This document shows, piece by piece, positions 10,868-21,747 of a DNA stretch of 64,000 bases. The DNA lies in the NCBI GenBank assembly GCA_022559985.1, contig JAFJTR010000030.1, forward strand, positions 1-64,000, given 5' to 3'. The stretch comes from Parastagonospora avenae f. sp. tritici 18332-5 (taxonomy: Eukaryota; Ascomycota; Dothideomycetes; Pleosporales; Phaeosphaeriaceae). Position 1 is the first letter of the stretch. Every line of letters starts with the position of its first letter. Position numbers and translations under genes: made by a program. The notes under the pieces were generated by a model. That model was given only the letters and a program-made list of their open reading frames with translations. It did no database searches and was not told where the DNA came from.

Positions 10868-11876
10868 GTTTGCAATTGTGTTATAGAATTGTTGGCCTTC
10901 TCTGTTGTGCGCAACCAACGCGACTGATATAGACTTCTATAGACGAATATCTTTACTCTTTGTGGACACCGTGAAGTGTAGATTATATCCCATCACGGCG
11001 AGTGACCATTTCTACTTCCTAGAGATCTTAGCATAGTGCGGGGAAGATGGAGAGCAACAGAGTCAACCATGCTCACGGTAGTCTGTAGTGGTAGCTAGCA
11101 CAAGTCTGTGGGGGGCGTAGGCTCACCCGGGTTCTCTTAGTGTCTGCAAGATGTTGATCAGGGTCCGGTACAGTAGCACAGCCATGCTCCAGCTACTAGG
11201 CCGATGTAACTAGAGCATCCAAGTCAAAGACAATGACCAATACCAAGGATTCCGAATATGATCTGCTGAGCTTTCGGAGTCTTCAAAGTGGCCAAATCGA
11301 GCATGTAGATGAATAGCAGACTAAGATCGACCTGAAGATCCATATTATGACCGAGCCGGTGCCCGAAACCTCGTATCCACGCGGGTATACAAGTGGAAAC
11401 CAACCTCTGTGGCACAACTGTTGCAATCAGCAACCTTTTGATCCATTCTGACTGGTAGATATATACCACGCTTTTCTGGATGTGCGCAAACCGCCACTAC
11501 CGCTATGCCGTCATCACGCACCGGAGCGGGTGCAAATCTAGACACCAGGATGCGCTACGTCCTTCACCTCGGCCTCGTGGTGATATCGGCTATATGGTTA
11601 CGATCCGGTTATCACTATGTCAGCATAAACAGCTCGGCAATAACGACATACCTAAATCGTTGGCTCGAGGATACGTAGACCAACGTAATGAAGCTGGTAA
11701 AATGATTGTAGTCGTTACACCTGGATGAAAATCAGCTGCACGCACCTGGCTCAATGAATAATGTAGCTCCATTGAAAGCTTGTGCGTGATCTACCTTAGT
11801 ACATGTCCAAGGTGTTTTGGCACTGTCCAGCTCCGAGCCATAAGTATCATTTCAACTATTATCTAAGGATGTCATA
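10868..11876. other. Intergenic
   Basis: Upstream region of the peroxygenase gene and downstream region of the mannosidase gene. Many small open frames on both strands overlap one another; none shows a domain, signal peptide or splice-linked extension. Confidence 0.55.
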
Positions 11877-14693
11877 TTATCTAGGTCTGCGAAAGGGGTG
11901 GGCCTCAGTATTCAATACCCAGTCGTCCAAGCTCAGTACGTCCTCTGTCTCAAAAAGCAAGTAGAAGTACTTCAACGTCTCCGCGAGCCAGAAGCTCTCC
12001 ATTTCGTCATTGAGGCTCGGGGACAACTGTGTGACATCGTCGATGGCGGAATTGCCGTACTCAGTTGAAGTGTGCTTGTCCACGGCTAGGAACATGCGCC
12101 ACCCGACTTCGCGCCAGTGGTTGTCGCCAGTGATGCGGTACATGTACCATACAGATTCAATAGCTTCTGGGCTACAATCGAATCGTTAGCGAGGTGCATT
12201 CGAATTGTGGATCACTTACCGTAGAATGTAGTTCCGCGCTCCGATCCTTGTGACGCCTGGTGGAAGACGCTCTTCTTTGATTCGGGTCTGTACATAGTCC
12301 TTATGGCTTAACGGTGGACTGGGTGTGTAGATGTAGGGAAACGCAGGTAGAGTTTGACTTTGCTCGAGATTGGCTTCCCCATCATCTTGTAGAGGTTGGA
12401 CCTTCGTTGGCAGGTGTTGGGGCTCTTCAGCTCCACCTTCTACCGTCTCCGCATCATCTACCAAATGAGCCAGTTGGCGCTTGTCCAAGGTGTCCGCATA
12501 TATTGGCGTTGGCGTTGCCAAAACTGGGTATGAGGCATCTACCGCCTTCGCTGGCGCGGTCATGGCAGCAAGCTGTTCCTCATACCAAGACGATGCGGAC
12601 GCCACCTGAGAGTGGAAAATCTGCATCTGTCCCTTGTAGGCTTCGTGGCGATGATCCGCATTTGGATCGATTGTTTCGAAATACAGTGTTTCGTTCCAAG
12701 CACACTCTTGTGCATTCTCGCAGGGTATCGCTTCAAAGGACTCTGGCATGATACCAGTTTGAGTCATGTCATAGGCCCAGACGCAGCCTTCGGTCAGCTT
12801 CTTCCCAATCTCAAGATCTTCTGATCGATCAAATAGCTTAGCGCCCATGCCGAACATACCGCCAGCAAAGCATGTAAGGTGTGCATACTCGCCAGTCAAA
12901 TCGCCTGGGACCAAGTCCTTCACGCGCGATGGCACATTCAGCTTGCCACAGAACAGGACATCATCCTCTTTGGGCAGCATTGGTCTGAAGATCAAATGCT
13001 CCTTCACCACGTCCATGGACTGTTCGTACATGGTCCGATACTTCTCAATTTGACCCCCCAAGAGCAAGTATTGTTTGGATAGATACTCGTAGGTCGAGTC
13101 CGACATACCTCCAAGGGTGTACTCCTCACGGCCAAACTCAGACGATGATACAAAACCTTGTTCTACACATTCGGGTAGTGTAGGTAAAGCAGTTTCAGCT
13201 GAGGCTGCCTCGGCCAGCGAATAATCCTCGGAACCTGCTTGGACCATTGTAGGGTCGTCACCATCGACGTCAAGTTGTCGCCTCTCCAGAGGTTTGCCAT
13301 CCCAATTGCGAATTGTGCCCTTGCCGGCGTTCCCTAGCGCGATGGTGTCTTCCTCTTGGGATGCTACGTAAGTCGGATTCACGCCATTGGGTGCCAGGAC
13401 CACAGGATCTGGCAACTGGAGAGGGATTTCCTTCTTGCCCTGCGTGGGTGCCGGATCAGTGGATGGTTGTAGCGGTCTATTATGATCATTGAGCCGTGCT
13501 TGAGCTATTGGATCAGCATGTACCTTCCCACACCCCGAGGCGTCCAGGTACGTGGGCCACATGCCAGCCAGTCTCGTATTGTTCTGGAACTCTTCGAGGT
13601 TGTCCGTGATGCGCGCTATCGCATCATAATATTTGTGGTCACCCGTGAGCTGGGCGAGGCGGGTGAATTCCATGGACATGGATCCAATTTCTGCCAGTAC
13701 TACACGTACGCTGGCACGGTGGTTTTGCGAAGCGAACTGGGGCCTCCAGTAGTAGTACGTCTCTGGCATGCGATTTGGAGTGTCAAAGGCACTTAGTAGG
13801 ATGTCGGCCAGCTCAGTTGCCTTGACCAGCAAGTTCTTGTGCTTCTTGCCGCTCAGATCGTAAGCCGCAAGCAGACCTCCTAGATAGCGGATGGTGGTCT
13901 CGAAGAGGGGGATGTCGGCGCGGGGTGTCGTGGTGAAGTCGATCTGGTCCACGGCCTGGGCCGCCGCGCTGAACTCGTCCTTCATGCCCATGACCCACAG
14001 CGTGTCCAGGGCATCGACCAGCGTTGCGCCCCAGCCCGCAAAAGGATCCCTAAAAGTGCCCGACTGCGGTTTCAGCTCATCGTGCAACCAGGCGAACTTT
14101 TTGTATCCGCTCCACGACTTTTGGAAGACAGCGCGGATTCTGTCCAGCTTCGCCAGCCGGTCTACCTTTGCTGCCGCATCTTCGGGTTTGAACTTGTGCT
14201 GTACCTTGGGTATGTCGCGAGGTTTGCCCGTGGGCAGCTTGATGATGGACTGCGTGGGGACAGGGAACTTCTCGGGCAATTCGGACCAGTGGATGGGTTC
14301 GACGCTGGTGGAGGCGTCGTCGAGCGGCGCAGGGTTGCCGTGTGGTTTGGGTTGCAGAGGGGGCGGGATCGCGGGCTTCTGCTGCAGCGGCTTCTCTGTC
14401 ACGGTAGGGCTCGAGGGCGAGGGCGATGGAATCGTCTTCGCGGGCGGCGGCGTCTGCAGCGCTTGCGTTATGCTTGCGACCGGAATGTCCAGTTCCAGCT
14501 TCTTCGTGTCGTGTGCTATGGGAGGGCGTGGCTTGAACCCGAATCCCAGAGCATCCTCGGCCTCATTCTTTAGTTCCGCTGCAGTCGATGCAGCGTCGCG
14601 CCATGTCGTCCCAGACGCTCCAAACTTGTACAAGGCAAAAAGCGCAACAACGGCAAACACCAGGAAAACACGATATCGCCGGTATCGAAACAT
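11877..14693 (-). CDS. Class I alpha-1,2-mannosidase (GH47), type II membrane protein
   Basis: Exons 14693-12220 and 12171-11877 (48 bp intron) encode 922 residues. A short cytosolic start (MFRYRRYRVF) and one membrane span near residues 10-25 anchor a long Pro/Ser-rich stem, then the GH47 barrel: FAGWGATLVDALDTLWVMGM, ETTIRYLGGLLAAYDLSG, SMSMEFTRLAQLTGD, GEYAHLTCFAGGMFGMGAKL, GIMPESFE and, across the intron, RPEAIESVWYMYRITGD, ESFWLAETLKYFYLLF and LNTEAHPFRRP, whose Thr normally coordinates calcium. It trims alpha-1,2-mannose from N-glycans in the ER/Golgi, feeding glycan processing or ERAD. It is longer than yeast Mns1 (549), through the stem and an insertion at about 420-500 that has low-complexity sequence. 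Exact paralog class within GH47 is not resolved. Confidence 0.93.
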
Positions 14694-15438
14694 GGTCTAA
14701 GAAGGAGTGTTGTCGAAAAGAAGCGTCGCGTGCACAACGTGACGGCGGACCAAGGAGGGGGGATCGCTAGATTTTCGCTGCCATCAGAATGCGCACAAGG
14801 AGAAGGCGCCGAGGAGAAAATGGGAGGTGCCACAGTTGACCGTTGAACGAACGCCAGAAGGAGGAGCAGATGCAACTCGTCTCGTGTTCGTGCTCGCGGT
14901 CCGGCTTGGCTGTCCGCAAGGTCTTTAGCAGTCTGCACGCCCCACAAGCTGTCGACGATCCAAATGATGATCAGGGTCTCACACCACGGAGAAGGATCAT
15001 CACGAAACCTCTTGGGCGTACACATGGTGCGCATTCCTGCCACGACGCTTGCTACATTCTATACGCCTGTTGCACCACCAAGGGCAACCGCCAGGCCCTG
15101 GACAGTCCGTCTAGCGGGAGGCTCTAAATTTAAGCTTAATTGATCCTGGCATGAGGGGCAGCTATCGCCGTTCCTACGATATGTCCAATTGACAGAAGAA
15201 CATGTCTTGTGCAAGCTTTCTCAGACCAAGGCTGCATCATGCGTATTTGGGCTGTGCAGAATTGTGTGCCGACAATGGCTTGTTCATTTAATTAATTTTT
15301 TCATCTGGGCGGTACTATATAGTGCTTCGAGCAAGCCGAGTAGAAGCGAACTACTGCAACTACGCCGAGCTATTCCTAGGCTGCATCGCTCGTAGTTCCC
15401 GCTACGTTTTGTCACCAGTGTGGCACCGAGTCGCCTCA
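14694..15438. other. Intergenic
   Basis: Upstream of the mannosidase gene and downstream of CCT6. A 157-codon minus-strand open frame (14570-15043) overlaps the mannosidase start and has no recognisable domain; I treat it as leader sequence. Confidence 0.55.
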
Positions 15439-17466
15439 TCATTGACCTTCACCAGGCTCCGGCTGTCGTCCCATTTGCCTGGCCTTGAGCATCTCGTCGC
15501 ATAGTAAAAGGTTGGAAGCGATTCCAGTGGCCGATGCTATGCAGTTGCGCAGCACGCGGAATGAGTCGTAGACGCCCTCTTGCGTCGGGTCCATGGGCTC
15601 ACCAGTTGCAAGGTTGAGACCCACAACATTGCCTTCCGCATGTTCGTCCCAGAGTGCTGCCACTGTCCAAAAGTCAGTTCTGAGTATGTGAATGCGTTCA
15701 GTACAGCTTACGAGAATCTTGAATGTCGTGGCCAGAATTGGCTGCCAGCGTCTTTGGAATAATCAAGAGACCGTCGGCAAAAGCCGCTACTCCCCACTTT
15801 GCCTTGCCCTTGACTGTCTTCTTGAACTGCTCGCTCTGTAGGTGAGCTGCGCAAGCTACCTGGAATGAGCCACCACCAGGGACCACACTCTTGTCGACAA
15901 TCATGTTGTAGACACTCCTCAGACCGTCACGAACGGCATCCTTGATCTGGGATATCGTGTGTGCATTCGGGCCCTTGATGAGCAATGTGACTGACTTGGG
16001 CTCCTTGACGTCTTCAATGAATGTGTACTTCTCCTCGCCAAGCTGGTGCTCGTAAACAAGGCCTGCCCAACCGAGAACATCAGGCGTCAGATCATCAACG
16101 CTGTTCTGTGAAGTACCACCACATACGAGCTGGAGACGCTCCATGTTCCTCCTCTTGGCCCGCCTGAGCGCGAATATGCCATTCTTGACCAGTACGTCGA
16201 GGCTGAGCGGGTCAATGCCTTTTTGGTTTATGATGACGAAGCCTTTCTTGGGATCGTCGCCGCAGACCTCCTTCTTCAGCTCGACAATCTTTCGCAGCTT
16301 GTCATCAACGAATCGCCGCTCGCTCTCGACAAGCTTTTCCCTCTGCTCGGCACTCGAATAGTAGAATCCCGAGTTGATTTCCGACTTTTCGTACTCCAGA
16401 CTGACGTTGAGAGTAAGGATGAAGGCGTTCTCGACCCTCTTGGCCATGTCTGGATGCCTCGCGCCATGATCCAAAGCCAAGCCACGAATCAGCTGTGTGT
16501 CTGCAGCTGTTCGGTGCTGCATTGTCATAATCTCCACCATGTGCAAGTCAGGCTTGGCAGGCGCTTGGTAGATGGCCAATACCGAGTCGACAATGTCGGG
16601 GGTTAGCTGTTCAGCAAGCGAGCTGTCGAGCTTCGTAGATAGCGACGTCCGTGCAACGGAGAGGAGCAGTTCGCGGTCGACCTCTTTTGCAAGCTTGAAA
16701 TCATCGAGGAACTAGTCCAAGTCAGCGCCTGTTCCTTTGCACGAGTCACTTCGCACCCACTTTTAATGCTTCTGTTTTGGCGATGTCGTAGCCATCGGTG
16801 ATGACGCGAGGGTGAAGGCCCTCGGAGATGTACCTGTTTGCCTGCTTCAACAGCTCTCCTACGAGCAGGACTACTGAAGTTGTGCCGTCGCCAGTGATGT
16901 CGTCCTGGGCCGTGGCCGCTCGTGCAATCATGACCTGTTTCGTTCAATATGGGAACACAGGGCCTGGGAGGGGGGACATACGGCGGTCGGGTTTTGAATT
17001 TGCTGGGTGGAAGTCAGTCGTATTCTCGCACTTGTAGGGTCTGGCAACGCACCATTTCCTTCAGCAGCACGCTTCCATCTTTTGTGAGCTTAATCTGCAG
17101 ACGTCGATTAGAGCGGGTCGCAAGGGTTCCGAGGCCAGACTTACACCTCCAGCACCGTCAACCAGCCTAGGCAGTGTCAGTCACGTCGTCTGTGTGCAGT
17201 GGTGTTGCGTGGGCTTCTTACATCTTGAGTGTGCCGCGGGGTCCCAGGTTGGAAGCGAGCACCTGTTGCGATTTTAGCACCAGTCAATGCAATAGGCTCG
17301 TAAGGGGCGTCGCATACCTGCTGCAGGCCCTCTCCCGCCGCGATGTTGACGCTCAGAGCTTCCCCGCGCCTCTGTGGGCTTGTTAGCATTTCTGACGATG
17401 CAGCGACGGCGGGGGCCAACACACCCTCGACTCGGCCTTGGGATTGAGTAGCTGTGCAGCCGACAT
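15439..17466 (-). CDS. CCT6: CCT/TRiC chaperonin subunit zeta
   Basis: Nine exons: 17466-17425, 17371-17318, 17262-17222, 17166-17145, 17094-17053, 17002-16982, 16934-16761, 16711-15712 and 15662-15439, total 539 residues, the usual size. Recognisable parts are MSAAQLLNPKAESRRRGEAL at the start, LASNLGPRGTLKM, the ATP-site motifs DGAGGIKLTKDG and QDDITGDGTTSVVLLVGELL, SVVPGGGSFQVACA, and the terminal MDPTQEGVYDSFRVLRNCIA. The subunit is part of the cytosolic double-ring chaperonin that folds actin, tubulin and others. Six introns crowd the first 160 codons, including one exon of only 21 bp. It is divergent from NOP56 with 289 bp between the start codons. Confidence 0.97.
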
Positions 17467-17755
17467 GATGGACGGCGTCTCTTATCGGGGGGTGTTTTGT
17501 TATGGTGGTGGGCGTGTGTCGCGGGGTCGATTTCGCGTGTGCCTGTGCCTGCGCGGGTGTCCAAACTTTTGGAGGAACTCTCCTCTCTAGCGCCGAAAGC
17601 TCGGGCCGCCGAACTTTGAGCTTTTTTTCAACGCTGCACGAACGCACATTGCCCGTCTCCAGCACCAACCGTCGCATTCGCACGACGACCATATCGCACT
17701 CCAGCGCCGTCCCCTCCCGCACCGCGACTGCTGCCCCTCCGGCGACTGAGCCACC
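17467..17755. promoter_or_regulatory. Shared bidirectional promoter, CCT6/NOP56
   Basis: 289 bp separate the two divergent ATGs, so promoter and both leaders must fit here. The side nearest NOP56 is rich in CGC/CCTCC runs. No clear TATA box on either side, as usual for housekeeping genes. Confidence 0.6.
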
Positions 17756-19466
17756 ATGTCCATCGACTACCTGCTCCACGAGAGCCCCGTCGGCTATGCG
17801 GTATGTGCATGGCGAGCACAGCACGAGACGGCCAGCTGCTAACGTGCCACGCCTAGGTCTTCAAGGTCATCCTCCAGCCCGACACCATTGGAAACCGCCT
17901 GGCCGAGGTCCAGAAAGCTGTGCAGGACCTCGACAAGTTCGGCAAGACGGTAGAGCTTGTCGGCCTCGCGCCGTTCCAGGGCACCCAGGATGCGCTGCAG
18001 GAGATCAACGACATCAGCGAGGGCATCCTGTCCGACTTCCTGCGCGCCACTCTCGAGACAAACCTGCCCAAGGCCGGCAAGAAGAAGACGGTCACGCTCG
18101 GCATCAGCGAGAGGAACCTGGCCGGAAGCATCAAGGCCGCCTTCCCCAACCTCTCTTGCGAGACCAGCGACACGTCCGAGGTGGTCGCTGACCTGCTGCG
18201 TGGCTTGCGCCAGCACTCGGGCAAGCTGATCAAGAAGCTGCAGCCCGGCGACATTGACAGGTCCATCCTCGGTCTCGGCCACGCCTACTCGCGCGCCAAG
18301 GTCAAGTTCAGCGTCCAGAAGCAAGACAACCACATCATCCAGGCCATTGCAACCCTCGACCAGATTGACAAGGATGTGTGTATATGGTCAAAACTGTGCT
18401 GACTTGTGTGCTAACTCCGCCCAGCTGAACCAGTTCTGCATGCGCCTGCGCGAAAACTACGGATGGCATTTCCCTGAGCTCTCCAAGATCGTCTCCAACA
18501 ACGACCAGTACGCAAAGCTTGTGCTCGCAATTGGCGATAAGTCGCGCCTTACTGAGGACGACCTCCATGACCTGGCTGCTGTTGTCGACGATGACGAGGG
18601 AGTTGCGCAGGCCATCGTCAAGGCTGCCCGCACATCCATGGGTCGCGACCTGTCTGAAGCCGACATGGAGATTGTCATGGCCTTTGCCAAGCGCACAGCA
18701 TCTCTGGCCGCCTACCGAAAACAGCTCTCCAACTACCTCGGAAGCAGGATGAACCAGGTTGCTCCCAACTTGGCCGCCCTCATTGGTGACACTGTCGGAG
18801 CCCGCCTTATCTCCAAGGCTGGTTCATTGACCAACTTGTCCAAGTACCCTGCCTCGACTGTGCAGATCCTTGGTGCCGAGAAAGCACTTTTCCGAGCGTG
18901 AGTATGGTGTAATCGTTGCTCGTGTGCAAGACTGACCCCCACACAGGCTGAAGACCAAGGGCAACACCCCCAAGTACGGTCTTATCTACCACTCTTCATT
19001 CATTGGCAGAACTGGTACCAAGTCCAAGGGCAGGATATCACGTTTCCTTGCCAACAAATGCTCCATCGCATCCAGAATTGATAACTTCTCGGATACACCG
19101 ACCTCCAAGTTTGGCGAAGCTCTCAAGCGCCAGGTCGACGAGCGCATCGAGTTCTACGCCTCCGGTGCGCCACCCGCGAAGAACTCTGCAGTCATGCAAG
19201 CTGCCATGAACTCGGTCTTGACAGACATTGGCGTCGAGGATCCCACTGCCACCGCCACTGAGGACGTTGAGATGGCTGATGGTGTTACTGCCGCCGCTAC
19301 GGAGCAAGCTGTCCGCAAAGAAAAGAAGGACAAGAAGAAGGACAAGAAATCGAAGACTGCCGACCAAGATGTCTCGGAGAAGAAGTCAAAGAAGGACAAG
19401 AAGCGGAAACATGCCGACGAGGAAGAGGTATCAGAGAAGAAGTCTAAGAAGAAGAGCAAGGCGTAA
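17756..19466 (+). CDS. NOP56: Nucleolar box C/D snoRNP core protein Nop56 (Sik1)
   Basis: Four exons, 17756-17800, 17857-18375, 18425-18897 and 18947-19466, give 518 residues. The start MSIDYLLHESPVGYAVFKV matches the Nop56 N-terminus rather than Nop58. Then LGLGHAYSRAKVKFSVQKQD, WHFPELSKIV, DISE-type LSEADME, the Nop domain NLAALIGDTVGARLISKAGS, NLSKYPASTVQILGAEKALF, LKTKGNTPKYGLIYHSSFIG, and a lysine-rich tail with repeated KKSKKDKK units. Nop56 pairs with Nop58, Nop1 and Snu13 to build C/D snoRNPs for rRNA 2'-O-methylation and early 40S assembly in the nucleolus. The first exon ends after codon 15. Confidence 0.97.
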
Positions 19467-20783
19467 GCTACTCGCGTCTCGCGAAAGTATAAAAGCCAAT
19501 TGTGTATTCGTATTTACTTCACTTGGGCGTTTCCTTGGGAAGTGGTGTTTCTGGCGTTTCTGCAGGAGGGTCCCGAACGTTTCTATGGGAATCTATGACA
19601 GTGAAGACGGGCTTCATGTATACCTATATTTGCGGAATTGAATTTTTCGAATTAACGCGTTCAATTATGATTCCTGCATTTGTTGCCCTCAGGTCACGTT
19701 TCGTGCTATAGCTTTGCCAGTATCGCCAGTATCACCAGGCAGCGGCAAAATCTGCGTCCGCTCTGCATCCACGCGTCGTGAGTCTTCAAATCATACTTAT
19801 CATAAGTTGTTAGTGAACCCTATATATACGCAGCTTTAAAATGCTATACATAATTAATTCAACCGAGATCTTTGGATATATAGAGGCTACCCCTCCATCT
19901 CTTCTAGTCGCGGAAAAGGGCGGGCAGAAGTTTTGCCAGCGCCTAGTGGTGTCTACAATCACCAACGCGCCCAAGGTTCTGGAGTCCTCGTTGCTGTGCA
20001 TGTTCGACTTAGGGGGTGGCAAGTCTTACATTCGAGTTACACTTGTAATCGGAATGCAACGGCGGCGCATCCGACTGGAGCAAAGCACGGTGCAGCTAAC
20101 TTCCCATCCCACCAATCGGGCTCTACACTTGCTCTTGAAGCCCATTTCTGTCGCCGCCACACTTTGCTACCTTTCGTTTTGAATCCTGGCATTGTTCAGC
20201 CATCACTTGCCTCCATCAATCACTGGCACCAAGGTTCTGCAGCAGGGACCCTGCGAAATTCGCTTGTCCGCCCCTGGGTCATGGTCTTCCAGCGTTCCAT
20301 GAACCAACGAACGTTCCAAGGCACCGAACTGCAAAAAAAAAAGACTGGCGCAGCTGTAGCGGCAAGCTTGCTGTGTCGTTGCATGTCAACGACACAGAGA
20401 TGAATCATGTCGGTAGTCTTGCTACTTTCGATCTGGCTCCTACAGGTGAGCGTGATGGTTGCAACGGAAACAAGACCGCACGACGGAGTGTGCGTTGTCG
20501 CCTTGTGCAATAACGTTTGCGACCAGGCAAAGGGGTAGATGTAGATACACTTTCATTGATTCTGGTCAAGGCGCCTGCTGTCATTCTCTCTTGCTGCTGT
20601 CTTACCGCGCGTTGATGAACATTGCACGACAAGTGCTCTGGACCGGCTCAGGCCAACTACACAATCAACACTTTCGATTCCATACAAACCATCCCCGAGC
20701 CATTTCTTGTTCAAACACGTCATCAATCGAGACAGAACTCATTCCTGGACCGCATCAGATCGCATCGTCAGTTCTACCATTTT
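19467..20783. other. Intergenic with one small inverted-repeat element
   Basis: Apart from the 219 bp element at 19733-19951 no gene is supported. Some plus-strand frames of 100-160 codons exist here but lack domains and overlap each other. Confidence 0.5.
19733..19951. repeat. 219 bp MITE-like element, copy 1
   Basis: Begins CACCAGGCAGCGGCAAAA and ends with the approximate inverse, TTTTGCCAGCGCCTAGTGGTG (one gap-rich arm). The middle is AT-rich. It aligns end to end with 55198-55416, which has exactly the same length. No open frame. Inverted ends, small size and two dispersed copies suggest a non-autonomous DNA transposon; a target duplication is not clear. Confidence 0.65.
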
Positions 20784-21400
20784 ATGGCAGTCATTGTCAT
20801 GTTCACACTCATATTCTGGGCCTTTGCCCTTGCTCAATCCATCAACGCCGCACCCACTGGGCTCTCCGCCTCCATCGAGAAGCGTTGTAGCAATATCCTA
20901 CAGAACCCTTCATTCGAATCAGGCCTGCCTCCATGGCTCGACATTGTCTTCGGCCCCTGGGCCAAACGCGGCGTCTTTACTTCCGCACAGGGTGGCCATA
21001 ACAGCAGGCAATTCTACCTCGTCCGTTCCGACGCCACGGTGTCACACGGCACCGTTGCATTGTCGCAGTCAGGACTTTCTATTCCTGCTGGTACGGCAGT
21101 GGACTGCTCGGTGTGGGTAGCCAGCGACCACCCAGGAGATTCAAGCAACACGAGTGTCCAGCTTTTCATCGACGACGTTTCCTGCGGCGCTCCAGTGTCC
21201 CTGAGCACCCATGCATGGATCAAGGTGGGCTACTTCTCGTGAATATATGCCAGTATCACTGACCTACTTTACAGGTTAATGGCAAAGCGACCGTCAGTGA
21301 AGACAGTCATACATTTTCTGTTGTGGTCACCAGCAAAGTTACCGGATCCGAGGGTTCGACGACGTGGGTGGACGATGCCTTCGTGGGCATGGGATGTTAG
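20784..21400 (+). CDS. Small secreted protein with CBM-like (CenC-type) fold
   Basis: Exons 20784-21224 and 21275-21400 (50 bp intron) encode 188 residues. The ATG at 20784 was chosen because it opens a signal peptide (MAVIVMFTLIFWAFALAQSI). A basic KR pair after position 30 could be a Kex2-type cleavage site. The mature part starts CSNILQNPSFESGLPPWLD, the usual opening of jelly-roll carbohydrate-binding domains of the CBM4/9 type, and closes with TTWVDDAFVGMGC. Four Cys suggest disulfides. Fungal proteins of this type are found alone or joined to enzymes; here it is single-domain, so a cell-wall or effector-like role is possible but unproven. Confidence 0.7.
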
Positions 21401-21747
21401 TGCGATGAGCGAGACAGATGAGATCTCAGCCTGGCTGGGCGGTCGCAATAGTCTATCAAACCTACGAGCGCGTAGACATTACGGCTAGTTAGGGGATGAT
21501 CTCGCTCCGGACATTAAGACGGAAGGCACCCGTCTTATGATCACCTCTTGAGCATATGGCGGACCATGAAAATTACCCCAACCAGTTTCTATTTCTTTAC
21601 AGTATCATGCTATTCATACAAGTCGTAAAACGGAAGTGAGTTCTAAATGCAACGCAATGCAAAAGTCAATGCTCTAACTCCGATCTATGCAGCCAACGCC
21701 AGGGAATGCAAATACCTCTCAACTCCGCACCCCTCTATCATGTACGC
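21401..21747. other. Intergenic, convergent 3' ends
   Basis: Short spacer between the CBM-like gene and the VOC/Ser-rich gene, which converge. Nothing recognisable. Confidence 0.6.

Noticed and set aside
14570..15043. 157-codon minus-strand frame upstream of the mannosidase
   Set aside because: Overlaps the mannosidase start in another register, has no domain and ends in its coding sequence; likely leader.
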